64,000 nucleotides of DNA from Halpernia humi (GTDB taxonomy: Bacteria; Bacteroidota; Bacteroidia; Flavobacteriales; Weeksellaceae), in the NCBI RefSeq assembly GCF_900108025.1, contig NZ_FNUS01000003.1:62001-126000 (forward strand). The letters are read 5' to 3'. Shown one piece after another: positions 9,153-19,029 of this stretch. The notes below the pieces were generated by a model. It saw nothing but the letters and a program-made list of their open reading frames with translations. It searched no databases and was not told the origin of the DNA. A program made the position numbers and the translations under genes. The stretch's first letter is position 1. Every line of letters begins with the position of its first letter.

Positions 9153-9183
9153 AAGACCTTCAAGAAATTGAAGGTCTTTTTGT
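9153..9183 (+). terminator. terminator after rpsT/tRNA-Glu
   Basis: A perfect 11-bp stem (AAGACCTTCAA with TTGAAGGTCTT) closed by a GAAA loop is followed by T5. It ends the tRNA-rpsT-tRNA unit. Confidence 0.9.
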
Positions 9184-9245
9184 TGTTTTAATATTAATTT
9201 ATCATTAAATATTCTATTTATTTAAAAATAATTCTGCTCAAATAA

Positions 9246-9269
9246 ATATTAATCGTAATATTGCAATAT
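9246..9269 (+). promoter_or_regulatory. overlapping palindromes upstream of the arsenic genes, possible ArsR operator
   Basis: Two inverted repeats overlap: ATATTA-ATCG-TAATAT (9246-9261) and the perfect palindrome ATATTGCAATAT (9258-9269). AT-rich palindromes of this kind are typical ArsR/SmtB-type operators. They lie about 180 bases before the first arsenic gene, but no arsR gene is present in the window. Confidence 0.4.
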
Positions 9270-9286
9270 AATAATTTAATCAGAAG

Positions 9287-9437
9287 AAAGGTGAATTGAA
9301 ATTAAAACTTCAACAATTAAAATCTGATTTCTCTTCTATCAAAAAGAATGAGTTCTCACTTTTGCTTTTAACCGCAAATAAACTGCAATGAAAAAGACGA
9401 TATTGAAATATTAAATCAAGATTTAAATTGAAAAATT
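9287..9437 (+). pseudogene. possible decayed gene between operator and arsenic genes
   Basis: The stretch holds short, interrupted coding-like pieces, among them a frame reading LKLQQLKSDFSSIKKNEF before a stop and another ending in DDIEILNQDLN. In flavobacterial arsenic operons this position is usually taken by arsR and a DUF6428 gene. The first piece has a composition vaguely like a DUF6428 start. This is a weak inference; it could be plain non-coding DNA. Confidence 0.2.
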
Positions 9438-9446
9438 AAAACCACA

Positions 9447-10079
9447 ATGACAGCAAAAAAATCGAAAACATTTGCAAAAATCGAAAAATTAATCTCAGAA
9501 CTCCATCCGGAAGCAATTCCCAATGAACGCAAAATCGTTTTGCAAACTTTAATAGATTTTATCCAATTGAAAACTGCGAATAAGCAAGAAATTCGGTTAA
9601 ACTTTATTTGCACGCATAATTCCCGAAGAAGTCATCTTTCCCAAATTTGGGCGCAAACAATCGCATATTATTTTGATATTAAAAATGTCTTTTGCTACTG
9701 TGGCGGAACTGAAGCAACAGCACTTTTCCCAATAGTTGCAAAAACTTTGCAGAATTCTGGCTTTCAAATTAAGACCATTTCTGACGGAGAAAACCCAATT
9801 TATGCCATAAAATATGCTAAGAACGAACATCCTATTATTGGATTTTCAAAAAAATTTGATGACGATTTTAATCCAAAATCAGAATTTGCAGCGATAATGA
9901 CTTGCGATTCTGCAAACGAAGCCTGCCCCATTATTTTTGGCGCAGAAATAAGAATTCCTTTCACTTTTGAAGATCCAAAGATATATGATCATTCGCCTCA
10001 ACAAAGTGAAAAATACGTAGAAAGAAGTTTGCAAATCGCAACAGAATTATTTTATATTTTTTCGAAAATTAAAAACTAA
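9447..10079 (+). CDS. arsenate reductase / low-molecular-weight phosphatase-like protein
   Basis: This 210-residue protein carries the CX5R phosphatase loop as Cys55 to Arg61 (CTHNSRR), preceded by a beta strand (LNFI). A later [11 protein letters not shown] segment supplies further cysteines and the Asp region expected of thioredoxin-type ArsC relatives. It is longer than classic ArsC (about 130 residues) because of an N-terminal helical extension of about 50 residues. It lies two bases before the ACR3 gene, so reducing arsenate to arsenite for export is the likely role. Confidence 0.8.
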   Translation: MTAKKSKTFAKIEKLISELHPEAIPNERKIVLQTLIDFIQLKTANKQEIRLNFICTHNSRRSHLSQIWAQTIAYYFDIKNVFCYCGGTEATALFPIVAKTLQNSGFQIKTISDGENPIYAIKYAKNEHPIIGFSKKFDDDFNPKSEFAAIMTCDSANEACPIIFGAEIRIPFTFEDPKIYDHSPQQSEKYVERSLQIATELFYIFSKIKN

Positions 10080-10081
10080 AA

Positions 10082-11122
10082 ATGGCAGCAAAAAAATTAA
10101 ATTTTCTCGATAGAAATCTTACTTGGTGGATATTTTTAGCGATGGCAATTGGCGTCTCACTTGGTTATTATATGCCAAATTTCTCAACTATCATCAACAC
10201 TTTTAGCAGTGGAACAACCAATATCCCCATTGCCATTGGTTTAATATTAATGATGTATCCACCGCTCGCAAAAGTGAATTATGCTTTGTTGCCAAAAGTT
10301 TTCAAAAACATAAAAATCTTATCCATTTCTTTAATTTTAAATTGGATTATCGGACCTGTTTTAATGTTTTTTTTAGCCATCACATTTTTACGAGAACATC
10401 CAGAATATATGGTTGGCTTAATCTTGATTGGCTTGGCGCGCTGCATTGCAATGGTTTTAGTTTGGAATGATTTGGCTGAAGGCAGCAGTGAATACGGCGC
10501 AGGTTTAGTTGCTTTAAATAGCATTTTCCAAGTATTTGCTTATAGTTTTTATGCGTGGCTTTTTATAACGGTTTTACCGCCCTATTTTGGCTTTGCGGGC
10601 GCAATTGTTGATATTTCTGTCGAGACAATTGCAGAAAGTGTAGCCATTTATTTAGGAATTCCTTTTTTAATGGGAATTTTGAGCAGATTAATTTTAGTTA
10701 AATTAAAAGGTGAAACTTGGTACACTAAAAAATTTATTCCGAGTATTTCGCCCATAACTTTAATTGCGCTTTTATTCACGATTGTAGTCATGTTTTCTCT
10801 GAAAGGCGAATTAATAGTGCAAATACCGATGGATGTTTTATTAATTGCAATTCCACTCCTCATCTATTTTACGGTCATGTTTTTTATCGGATTTTTTGTT
10901 ACAAAAGCCACTGGCGCAGAATATGACAAAACAACTTCAGTTGCATTTACGGCCGCTGGAAATAATTTTGAACTCGCAATTGCCGTTGCAATTGCCGTTT
11001 TCGGATTAAATTCTGGGCAAGCATTTGCGGGCGTCATCGGCCCTTTGGTAGAAGTTCCAGCGTTAATATTGCTTGTTCGTGTTTCGTTTTGGTTGCGGAA
11101 AAAATATTTTAAAAAAATTTGA
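10082..11122 (+). CDS. arsB: ACR3 family arsenite efflux transporter
   Basis: This 346-residue integral membrane protein has about ten membrane helices and the ACR3 signature regions, including the cysteine-containing segment in [16 protein letters not shown] and the [17 protein letters not shown] stretch. ACR3 pumps arsenite out of the cell. It follows the arsenate reductase-like gene by two bases, forming a two-gene resistance operon. The symbol arsB is loosely used for this family; acr3 is equally common. Confidence 0.93.
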   Translation: MAAKKLNFLDRNLTWWIFLAMAIGVSLGYYMPNFSTIINTFSSGTTNIPIAIGLILMMYPPLAKVNYALLPKVFKNIKILSISLILNWIIGPVLMFFLAITFLREHPEYMVGLILIGLARCIAMVLVWNDLAEGSSEYGAGLVALNSIFQVFAYSFYAWLFITVLPPYFGFAGAIVDISVETIAESVAIYLGIPFLMGILSRLILVKLKGETWYTKKFIPSISPITLIALLFTIVVMFSLKGELIVQIPMDVLLIAIPLLIYFTVMFFIGFFVTKATGAEYDKTTSVAFTAAGNNFELAIAVAIAVFGLNSGQAFAGVIGPLVEVPALILLVRVSFWLRKKYFKKI

Positions 11123-11160
11123 ACTTAAATTTGACACTTCTACCTCTAAGTAATGTAATT

Positions 11161-11191
11161 TTTGAAAGCTAAATAATACTTTATATATTTG
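11161..11191 (+). promoter_or_regulatory. promoter of aroQ
   Basis: TTTG at 11161-11164, a 19-base spacer and TATATTTG at 11184-11191 match the Bacteroidota consensus well. The leader to the aroQ ATG is about 90 bases and contains a small AATCGC/GCGATT inverted repeat. Confidence 0.55.
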
Positions 11192-11286
11192 TGAAAATTA
11201 CCCAATTTAATCGCCATGATTTGCAAACGTAAATTTTGATGAAGATTTAGCGATTCTATTTGACCTAAAAAAATATAATTTTACTT

Positions 11287-11700
11287 ATGAAAATTCTCAT
11301 TTTAAATGGACCTAATCTTAATCTTTTAGGCACGCGTGAACCAGAAATTTACGGTGATGTTTCTATGGAAAATTATTTGAAAGACTTGCAAAAAGAATTT
11401 TCTAAAGAAGAAATAATTTATTACCAATCAAATATAGAAGGTGAAATCATCAACCGTCTGCAAGAAGATGATTTCGAAGCACTCATTATAAATCCCGGCG
11501 CATTTACGCATTATTCTTATGCAATTTCAGATTGCTTAAAAAATATTAGAAAACCGAAAATTGAAGTTCACATTAGCAATATTTACCAAAGAGAAGAATT
11601 TCGGCAAAAATCTGTGACCGCAGCGGTAAGCAATGGGATTATTTCTGGTTTTGGAATGAACGGATATCGTTTAGCGCTCTTGAGTTTAATTCAAAAATAA
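11287..11700 (+). CDS. aroQ: type II 3-dehydroquinate dehydratase
   Basis: This 137-residue protein has the family start LILNGPNLNLLGTREPEIYG with catalytic Tyr22, the INPGAFTHYS loop and the EVHISNIYQREEFR segment carrying the catalytic His. It dehydrates 3-dehydroquinate in the shikimate pathway and normally forms a dodecamer. It stands alone with its own promoter. Confidence 0.96.
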   Translation: MKILILNGPNLNLLGTREPEIYGDVSMENYLKDLQKEFSKEEIIYYQSNIEGEIINRLQEDDFEALIINPGAFTHYSYAISDCLKNIRKPKIEVHISNIYQREEFRQKSVTAAVSNGIISGFGMNGYRLALLSLIQK

Positions 11701-11776
11701 ATTTTTAAAGCACAAAATCGGCGCTCAAAATTCATTAATTAAAGTTTTATTGACTGCATTTGAAAGTTAAAAAAAA

Positions 11777-12835
11777 TTATTTTCCTAATTTTTCTTTAAA
11801 ATCTTCAATTCTAAAATCGGTTTCTGCATTGCCTTTTGCAATTTTTTCTTTGGAATAAAGCCTAAAATCATTTTCTGTTTTTTCTAAAAGATGATCGTAA
11901 GGGCCGACGGACGAAATAAGTTTTATCAAAACTGGCGAGATTTCTAATGTAATAAACAAACCCATAATAAATGCAGCGGCGATTGCAATAATTTCTGAAT
12001 TTTTCCCCAATTCATCCAAAGCTTGAAGCCGCGCGGCAAAACCGTTGTATCTGTCTTCAAATTTTTCCGTTTTATTGCGTTCTGTTTCAATATTAGAATA
12101 CACTTTTGAAATTTGAGTGTCTAAATAAGCCAATCTAGGTGCAGATTGTTTTTTAAAATTTTCTAAATCTTGCAAGCGTTGCGCTTTCAATTCTGCTTTG
12201 CGTTTGGCATTGCTGCCATAGCCAACTTTCCCAGAAGTAAGACCACTTTGCTTGCCTAATATTTCTTTTTCTAATTCAACTGAAGCAGAATCATAGGATT
12301 TTTGATAATTTGCTAATTTTTCGGTAATCTGTTTTTTTTCGGTTTCGAAAGGGCCAGATTGCTGCAAAATTCTGCCATTCATTTCCTTTTGAAGAACCGA
12401 TTTATTGCGCTGAATAATGGTGTTTAATTGCTTATTAACTTCTTTTTCGAAGATTTTTAATTCTAAAGGTTTCGAAATAATTATTCCTAAAAATCCTGCT
12501 AGAAGTAAACGCGGAAGTGTCATTAAAATCTGATTTCCCCAAGTTCCAGTTTTTTTGATTGAAGACACGATGTACCGATCTAGATTAAAAATCATTAATC
12601 CCCAAAGCAAGCCGAATGCAAGGGCAGCAAGATAATCGTCAAAAACTGTAAACAAAGCGTAACCCGCGGAAAGTGAAGCAAAAACAGCGGTGAATAAAAC
12701 AATACCGCCAATGCCAGCAAATTTATTCCACTCGCTGGGCGCTTTTTTTAAGATGTGAATATTTCCTCCAGAACAAAGCATTAAGAATTTTTGAAACCAA
12801 TTCATCTTTGCGGAAGTTTGTAAATTATTTTTCAT
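11777..12835 (-). CDS. DUF4407 membrane protein
   Basis: The protein has three closely spaced N-terminal membrane segments, a long charged coiled-coil region and a fourth membrane segment near the C-terminus (IIAIAAAFIMGLFITLEISP). This is the DUF4407 layout, and the LMLCSGGN motif near the N-terminus fits. The frame is open from a TTG at 12871, but the ATG at 12835 is the more plausible start. The function is unknown. No operon partner is evident. Confidence 0.82.
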   Translation of the reverse strand: MKNNLQTSAKMNWFQKFLMLCSGGNIHILKKAPSEWNKFAGIGGIVLFTAVFASLSAGYALFTVFDDYLAALAFGLLWGLMIFNLDRYIVSSIKKTGTWGNQILMTLPRLLLAGFLGIIISKPLELKIFEKEVNKQLNTIIQRNKSVLQKEMNGRILQQSGPFETEKKQITEKLANYQKSYDSASVELEKEILGKQSGLTSGKVGYGSNAKRKAELKAQRLQDLENFKKQSAPRLAYLDTQISKVYSNIETERNKTEKFEDRYNGFAARLQALDELGKNSEIIAIAAAFIMGLFITLEISPVLIKLISSVGPYDHLLEKTENDFRLYSKEKIAKGNAETDFRIEDFKEKLGK

Positions 12836-12980
12836 TCCTTTTGTGTAAATATAATCTAAGATACTATTCAATTTGTAGATAATAACGCAACAATGTTACA
12901 AATAGTATTAGGTAAAACAATGTAAGGGTGATAGTATTTAGATTTCGTTTTTGATTATTAAAAAAAGGTACTAAAAAAAA

Positions 12981-13003
12981 TCCCAACCGAAAATCGATTG
13001 GGA
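12981..13003 (-). terminator. terminator of pckA
   Basis: The stem TCCCAACCG/CGATTGGGA (one mismatch) is preceded on the plus strand by eight A, giving a U tract for minus-strand transcription just after the pckA stop. Confidence 0.8.
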
Positions 13004-13025
13004 AATAAATATTTTAAAAAATATC

Positions 13026-14630
13026 TTACAAAGTTGGTCCGGCAGAAACTAACGCCTTTCCTTCTTCAGTATCGCAGTATTGCTCGAAATTTTTAATATA
13101 TCTCGCTGCTAAATTTCTCGCTTTTTTCTCCCAATCTGCGGCATCGTCATAGGTAAATCTTGGATCCAAAATACCTTCTGAAACGTTTGGCAGCGCAGTA
13201 GGAAATTCTAAATTCATGATAGGGATAGTTTGCGTTTCAACTTTATCAATAGATCCGTCTAAAATAGCATCTATAATTGCGCGCGTATCTTTTAAGGAAA
13301 TTCTTTTGCCTGTTCCGTTCCAGCCGGTATTTACCAAATAGGCTTTTGCGCCGTGCTCTTTCATTTTACCAATTAAGGTTTTAGAATACATGGTTGGATG
13401 CAGTGACAAGAACGCCTCTCCAAATGCAGGAGAAAAAGACGGCGTTGGTTCTGTAATTCCACGCTCTGTACCCGCTAATTTTGACGTGTATCCGCACAAA
13501 AAGTGGTATTGCGCCTGTTCATCAGAAAGAATTGAAACTGGCGGTAAAACGCCAAATGCATCAGCAGATAAATAGATGATTTTTTTTGCGTGCCCTGCTT
13601 TTGAAGGCAGCACAATTTTGTTGATGTTATAAATTGGGTAAGCGACTCTCGTGTTTTCTGTGATGGAATTATCTGTAAAATCAACCTCGCCATTTTCATC
13701 TACTACAACGTTTTCTAGCAAAGAATCTCTCTTAATTGCGTGCCAAATATCTGGTTCCTTTTCTTCAGAAAGATCAATCACTTTTGCGTAACAACCGCCT
13801 TCAAAGTTGAAAACTCCTTTATCATCCCAGCCGTGCTCATCATCACCAATTAAATAACGTTTTGGATCGGCAGAAAGCGTGGTTTTTCCTGTTCCAGAAA
13901 GTCCGAAAAATATAGCAACATCTCCATCTTCTCCAACGTTTGCAGAACAGTGCATCGAAGCAATACCGCGCAATGGTAGGTAATAATTCATCATAGAAAA
14001 CATTCCTTTTTTCATCTCGCCGCCATACCAAGTACCGCCAATAATCTGAAGCCTTTCCGTAAGACTAAACATAATAAAGTTTTCAGAATTTAGGCCTTGC
14101 TCTCTCCAATTTGGATTGGTAGTTTCCGATCCATTCATCACTACAAAATCTGGCTCGCCAAAATTTTCTAGTTCATAGATAGAAGGCCGAATAAACATAT
14201 TGGTTACGAAATGTGCTTGCCAAGCTACTTCCACAATAAATCTCACCTTTAAACGTGTATCGGGATTTGTTCCGCAAAAGGCATCTACAACGTATAATTT
14301 TTTTGAAGTAGATAATTCCTGCGCGACTAATTTTTTACATGCTGCAAAGGTTTCTGCAGTGGTTGGAACATTTACTTTACCGTCCCAATAAATAGTGTCT
14401 TTTGAAATTTCATCTTTTACGATAAATCGATCTTTAGGAGAGCGACCTGTAAAAACACCAGTTTTTACGGCTACTGCGCCACTTTTTGTAACTACACCTT
14501 TTTCAAAACCTTCATTTTTATCAGAAATTTCTGCTTGATATAACTCTTCGTAAGTGGGATTATACGAAATTTCGTGTTGGTTTTTGATACCTAATGCTTC
14601 TAAAGCAACATGTAGATTGTGATTTTTCAT
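13026..14630 (-). CDS. pckA: ATP-dependent phosphoenolpyruvate carboxykinase
   Basis: This 534-residue enzyme is of normal length for the ATP-type. The kinase P-loop [15 protein letters not shown] lies at about residues 242-256, followed by GDDEHGWDD with metal-binding acids. The N-terminal TGRSPKDRF segment is the oxaloacetate/PEP-binding signature. It interconverts oxaloacetate and PEP, feeding gluconeogenesis in amino-acid-using bacteria. It is a single-gene unit with its own terminator. Confidence 0.97.
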   Translation of the reverse strand: MKNHNLHVALEALGIKNQHEISYNPTYEELYQAEISDKNEGFEKGVVTKSGAVAVKTGVFTGRSPKDRFIVKDEISKDTIYWDGKVNVPTTAETFAACKKLVAQELSTSKKLYVVDAFCGTNPDTRLKVRFIVEVAWQAHFVTNMFIRPSIYELENFGEPDFVVMNGSETTNPNWREQGLNSENFIMFSLTERLQIIGGTWYGGEMKKGMFSMMNYYLPLRGIASMHCSANVGEDGDVAIFFGLSGTGKTTLSADPKRYLIGDDEHGWDDKGVFNFEGGCYAKVIDLSEEKEPDIWHAIKRDSLLENVVVDENGEVDFTDNSITENTRVAYPIYNINKIVLPSKAGHAKKIIYLSADAFGVLPPVSILSDEQAQYHFLCGYTSKLAGTERGITEPTPSFSPAFGEAFLSLHPTMYSKTLIGKMKEHGAKAYLVNTGWNGTGKRISLKDTRAIIDAILDGSIDKVETQTIPIMNLEFPTALPNVSEGILDPRFTYDDAADWEKKARNLAARYIKNFEQYCDTEEGKALVSAGPTL

Positions 14631-14665
14631 TACTTATTTTTTAATGTTTTGTTTTGCTTGCCTTA

Positions 14666-14673
14666 CAAATTTA
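14666..14673 (-). promoter_or_regulatory. candidate -7 box of pckA
   Basis: TAAATTTG on the minus strand lies 35 bases before the pckA ATG. A TTG lies 14 bases further upstream, closer than the usual 19-20. The rest of the 460-base spacer 14631-15092 shows no gene, repeat or RNA that I can support. Confidence 0.4.
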
Positions 14674-15092
14674 GCTAAATCTTATGACAAGTCATTTGGA
14701 TCGTGAATGATTTTTCTCATTTTGGAAGGATTGCTTTTAAAGCACATCTCAAGTGGTATTTGAACAGAAAACAGGCCTTTCTATTTGTAATTTTAACAAA
14801 AAACAATCTAATTTGAAAATTTCAAGCGTTTACATTTTTACCAAAACATTAAGGCGATTTAACTTAAAAAGTTTTTTGGATGTCCGCTTTCAACCATAAT
14901 GCTAATTTTTAAGACGAAGAACGCAAATATTTTTATTGATTCTCTGTCTAAATCATTTTTTTAAGGCCGCAAATCGAGGATTCATCAATTCCTCTAAAAC
15001 TATTATAAAAACATTGATAAAGGCGTTTGACTTCGTCGAATCTTTGATTTCACTTAGCAAAAACCTTAAACAATAAAAACATTTATGATGAA

Positions 15093-16058
15093 TTACGGAC
15101 ATACAGAAAAAGTTTTTACGATTTCATTCCAATCGAAAATAGTAGAAAAATTCTTGGATTGAAAATAGGTTTTGTAATTTTCGAATTTCCTAGACAAAAC
15201 AAAATCTCCGCCCCAAGCGCCAAGACTTTTAACAAAAACGGGACAGTCTGGGAAATGCAGTTCTTTTACGGTTTTAAGGCCCAAGAAACGACTTAATTCT
15301 GCTTCGTGAGATTCCATTAAAGAAGAAAATTCTACTATATCTGCACATTTCAAAACGCTTTTTGAAATTGAAGAAAACTTCTGAATTAATTTTTCAGATT
15401 TTTCTTTTGAGCGGTAAAGTTCAATTCCTTCTCGGCTGTTTTGTTTTTGATTGAGGTGAATTAAAATTAAATCTTCTAAATATGGTGGATTGAATTCTAC
15501 TTTTTCAACTTGATTTTCTCTCTCTGTTTTTTGGAATAAAATTGCAGAATTCTGCTCGGCAACGGCAATATCATAGCCGCTACCTCCCAAACTATTTTCA
15601 TTTAACAAAAACGGATTTACATTGGCCCAGTTTGCCAAATTAGCCATCAAAGTAGAACTGCTTCCCAAGCCAAAATTTGCAGGAAACTGCAGGTTGGTTT
15701 CAAATATGTACGACCTATTTTCTAAAAATTTCTCAGGATTTAAGTCATTAATTATTTTAAAAACTTTTAAAACAAATTCGGCGGAAGTCTTAATATTACT
15801 TTCTAAAATTTCCCAGTTTTTAGCGTTTATTTTAATGTAAAGCCATTCTTTGGTTTCGTGAAAAGCCTTCCAAATAATTAAATTTTTTTTATCTAAAATT
15901 GTTTCAACCATCATTTCCTGTCCTAAAATTGTAGGAACGGCTAGTGCAGTTGCACCATCCAAAACAAAATATTCAGAAGTAATTAATAGTTTTCCGGGTG
16001 AAAAATAGGTTTCTCTTGGCAATGTTTTAAATCGGTTTGTTTGATAATATTTTAACAC
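15093..16058 (-). CDS. GYDIA family GHMP kinase (mevalonate kinase-like)
   Basis: This 321-residue protein of the GHMP kinase superfamily has the ATP-binding motif NFGLGSSST near residue 135 and the GGSGYDIAVAEQNSA segment that names the GYDIA subgroup. The opening TYFSPGKLLITSEYFVLDGA is a typical GHMP N-terminus. It may phosphorylate a mevalonate-pathway intermediate, but the substrate is not proven. The start is uncertain: the frame opens with GTG at 16058, and a TTG codon at 16022 would remove a poorly conserved stretch. Confidence 0.85.
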   Translation of the reverse strand: MLKYYQTNRFKTLPRETYFSPGKLLITSEYFVLDGATALAVPTILGQEMMVETILDKKNLIIWKAFHETKEWLYIKINAKNWEILESNIKTSAEFVLKVFKIINDLNPEKFLENRSYIFETNLQFPANFGLGSSSTLMANLANWANVNPFLLNENSLGGSGYDIAVAEQNSAILFQKTERENQVEKVEFNPPYLEDLILIHLNQKQNSREGIELYRSKEKSEKLIQKFSSISKSVLKCADIVEFSSLMESHEAELSRFLGLKTVKELHFPDCPVFVKSLGAWGGDFVLSRKFENYKTYFQSKNFSTIFDWNEIVKTFSVCP

Positions 16059-16163
16059 GGCAAATGCAGATCATTTGCTACCTTCATCGTACAAAGGACG
16101 AAGTGCTAAAAAATGCGAAAAAACTCTACATTAATTGTAATCCACAAATTTTATTTAGAAACA

Positions 16164-17039
16164 TTAAGCGCCAGCAGAAGTTTCGACTGATGGGTCTATT
16201 TTTTTTATTAATCCCTGCAAGGTTTTTCCTGGGCCAACTTCTAAAAAGCGCCCGGCTCCATCTTTTATCATATTTTGGATGGATTGCGTCCACTTCACAG
16301 GACCAGTTAGTTGCGCTATTAAATTCTTTTTTATGACGTCCGAATCTGTAACGGCAGTGGTAGAAATATTTTGATAAATTGGCAAATTTGCTGTTCGAAA
16401 CAAGGTGCTATCTATCGCTGCGGCCAATTTTTCTTGGGCTGGCTGCATTAGTGGAGAATGAAAAGCGCCATTCACAGGCAATATAAGTGCACGTTTTGCG
16501 CCAGCAATTTTTAAGGCGTCACAGGCTTTTTGTACGGCTTCAGTTTCACCAGAAATCACCAATTGCCCCGGACAATTATAATTTGCAGGCACAACAATCC
16601 CTTCAATTTCAGCACAAATTTCTTCTACTTTTTCATCTGCCAATCCTAAAATTGCTGCCATAGAACTAGGGTTTGCATCGCAAGCCTCTTGCATTGCTTT
16701 TGCACGAGCAGAAACCAAGTTTAAACCGTCTTCGAAGGATAAAACGCCATTGGCAACTAACGCAGAGAATTCGCCTAAAGAATGCCCCGCAACCATGGTA
16801 GCGTCTAAAGTATGAGTGGCTTTAACCGCTGCTACTGAATGAATAAAAATTGCAGGTTGTGTAACTTGCGTCTTTTTTAAATCTTCTTCTCCGCCATTAA
16901 ACATGATGGAAAGAATATCAAATCCTAAAATATCATTGGCAGAGTCCATCAAATCTTTTATGTCTTTGCGGGCATCATACAAATCTTTTCCCATACCCAC
17001 ATATTGTGAGCCTTGCCCCGGAAATACAAGTGCTTTCAT
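16164..17039 (-). CDS. fabD: malonyl-CoA:acyl-carrier-protein transacylase
   Basis: This 291-residue protein has the PGQGSQYVGMG N-terminal motif, the nucleophile Ser87 in GHSLGEFSA and the catalytic His in GAFHSPLM near residue 197. The LEVGPGKTL motif is close to the C-terminus. It loads malonyl groups onto ACP for fatty acid synthesis. It is transcribed after the LysM protein gene (28-base gap), though the functions are unrelated. Confidence 0.96.
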   Translation of the reverse strand: MKALVFPGQGSQYVGMGKDLYDARKDIKDLMDSANDILGFDILSIMFNGGEEDLKKTQVTQPAIFIHSVAAVKATHTLDATMVAGHSLGEFSALVANGVLSFEDGLNLVSARAKAMQEACDANPSSMAAILGLADEKVEEICAEIEGIVVPANYNCPGQLVISGETEAVQKACDALKIAGAKRALILPVNGAFHSPLMQPAQEKLAAAIDSTLFRTANLPIYQNISTTAVTDSDVIKKNLIAQLTGPVKWTQSIQNMIKDGAGRFLEVGPGKTLQGLIKKIDPSVETSAGA

Positions 17040-17067
17040 ATACTTAAATAAATATTCTGTTTAACTT

Positions 17068-18990
17068 TTAATTTTGTGGTAGTAATCTTACCACTCTATA
17101 ACCTGTGTTTTGGTAAGCACCGTTTGCTTTAGTTTGCACAAATTCAAATTTAGTTGCAAGCTGGGTTTGCACTTTATTGATTTGTTTGAAAATTTCTCCT
17201 TTTTTATTTTCTCTGGTCAACATATCGTTTACCACATCAAAACCAATTACGGAATATTTTGAAGGTACTTTGCAGTATTTTTCATTATAATCCGCCAAAA
17301 TTTCCTTTTCAAAAGTGCCATCCATGTTTATCTTTCTGTCCATTAAATAGACTAAACTAGCCTCTCCCAAAGCATCGGTATCTGTTTCGAAAGCAGGGCT
17401 GTAAAACATACTAAAGGCTTTGTTTCCGGAAACTTGCTTTGAAATCTCTATGATTTTGGCAGCAAATTTCGCGCCTTCATTATCATCATCGCTCGCTAAA
17501 ATTGCAATAATCGGAGCAGACTGCCCTGTCATCATATTATTATCTAAAGCAATATCTGACGAAGAATTTACAATCACGATATTTGGCGATTTCAAGAGTT
17601 TTTCTAAACTTGATTTTATATAATTGGCATTTTCTTTAGTGGCATCTGCAACGATGTATATTTTCTGGTCAGAAAATACTTCTTTCACTTCTTTTGTAAT
17701 TCTATCGGCAAAAGCACTGTCATTCGCCTCTACTATAATTAAATTGCTGTAATCGTATAAGTCTGGAGAGTTTGCAAAAGGCGCAACAACAGGAATGTTC
17801 TTTTGTTTAACGTAATCTAAAGTTTCCAAAACATTAGACTTAAAAAATGGCCCGATTATTAGATCTGTATTATCTGGATTAATTTGCGTTAAACTGTTTT
17901 TAAAAGATTTTTCATTTCCAGCATCTACCACTTTGACATTAAGTTTTTGCCCCGATTTCGCATTTCTTTCTATCGCTAATTTCGCGCCGGTAAGAAAATC
18001 TAACGATAAACTTCTGTATTTAGAATCATTGGTATCAAAACCAAACGGTAACATCAAAACAACATTTAAAGCATCGCCCGTGGTTTTCCGGTAAGCGGCT
18101 TCTAATTTTTTAATTTTTAAAACCATGCCCGCTTTTAGACCTTGCGACAAATCGGGATTTAAGGCAAGCAATTGGTCTAAAGTAATACCAAATCTATTTA
18201 AAATTCCGAAAACAGTATCGCCACTTTGTACGGTATAAGTTACATATTCGTCGGCATTTAAGGTACTTGAATCCGAAACTTGCTGGTTTTCCGAATTGTT
18301 TTTTACCTGAACTTTTACATTTTCTTCAGGCTTCTGTTTTGCAACTTCTTTTGCGGTTTGCATTGAATTTGAACCTACAAAAATCTGCTCGCCTGGTTGC
18401 AAACCTTTTTGTTCTAAACCAGGATTCAATGCAAATAATTCTTTTTGGGTGAGTTTGAATTTTCTACTAATTCTGTAGTAATTATCTTTTGGCTGTATTG
18501 TGTAAGTTTCAGCAGAAGTTTTTGCCGCCACTTCATTTTGCTCAGAAACTTGATCTTCTTTTTTTACAACACTTTGGTTTTCTGCATATTTTAAAATCAA
18601 ATTAGAAGGCAAAACCACTTCATCGCCAATTTTCATATTGGCGTCTAAATTGGGATTTAGTGCGCGCAAATCTGTTTCAGAAATATGGTATTGTTTGGTA
18701 ATGCCGTAAATTGTTTGCTTTGGTTGCAAAATAATTTTGCCCAATTTTTTACCGGAAGATTCAGTAAATTTTGCTGAATTTTTTGTTGAAGAATTATCAA
18801 TTTTAAGTACTGCGCCGAGCGCAAGCGTTCCTTTTGCATCAGGATTTAACCGATATAGTTGGTCTAAAGTAATACCGTATTTTTTCGAAATATTATAGGG
18901 CGTATCGCCTTTTACCACAACGTGTGTTCTTTGTGCGGAAAATGCCAAACTGAAAAAAAGGCCAGATAAAACAAAAATTTTCTTAATCAT
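17068..18990 (-). CDS. LysM repeat protein with periplasmic-binding-like domain
   Basis: This 640-residue exported protein has a signal peptide (1-19) and four LysM domains at about residues 22-65, 86-128, 162-205 and 247-292, separated by low-complexity Lys/Glu/Ser linkers. The C-terminal part (about 305-640) resembles a type 1 periplasmic-binding (leucine-binding-like) domain. LysM binds peptidoglycan glycan chains. The combination recalls LpoA-type activators of penicillin-binding proteins more than a transport receptor, because no ABC transporter genes are nearby. That role is inference. Confidence 0.85.
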   Translation of the reverse strand: MIKKIFVLSGLFFSLAFSAQRTHVVVKGDTPYNISKKYGITLDQLYRLNPDAKGTLALGAVLKIDNSSTKNSAKFTESSGKKLGKIILQPKQTIYGITKQYHISETDLRALNPNLDANMKIGDEVVLPSNLILKYAENQSVVKKEDQVSEQNEVAAKTSAETYTIQPKDNYYRISRKFKLTQKELFALNPGLEQKGLQPGEQIFVGSNSMQTAKEVAKQKPEENVKVQVKNNSENQQVSDSSTLNADEYVTYTVQSGDTVFGILNRFGITLDQLLALNPDLSQGLKAGMVLKIKKLEAAYRKTTGDALNVVLMLPFGFDTNDSKYRSLSLDFLTGAKLAIERNAKSGQKLNVKVVDAGNEKSFKNSLTQINPDNTDLIIGPFFKSNVLETLDYVKQKNIPVVAPFANSPDLYDYSNLIIVEANDSAFADRITKEVKEVFSDQKIYIVADATKENANYIKSSLEKLLKSPNIVIVNSSSDIALDNNMMTGQSAPIIAILASDDDNEGAKFAAKIIEISKQVSGNKAFSMFYSPAFETDTDALGEASLVYLMDRKINMDGTFEKEILADYNEKYCKVPSKYSVIGFDVVNDMLTRENKKGEIFKQINKVQTQLATKFEFVQTKANGAYQNTGYRVVRLLPQN

Positions 18991-19029
18991 TCAATAGTCT
19001 TAATGTTTTACAAAAATAAGTCTTTCTAA

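Noticed and set aside
14631-15092. Possible gene or RNA in the long spacer upstream of pckA
   Set aside because: No open frame of convincing length, no tRNA-like fold and no repeat was visible.
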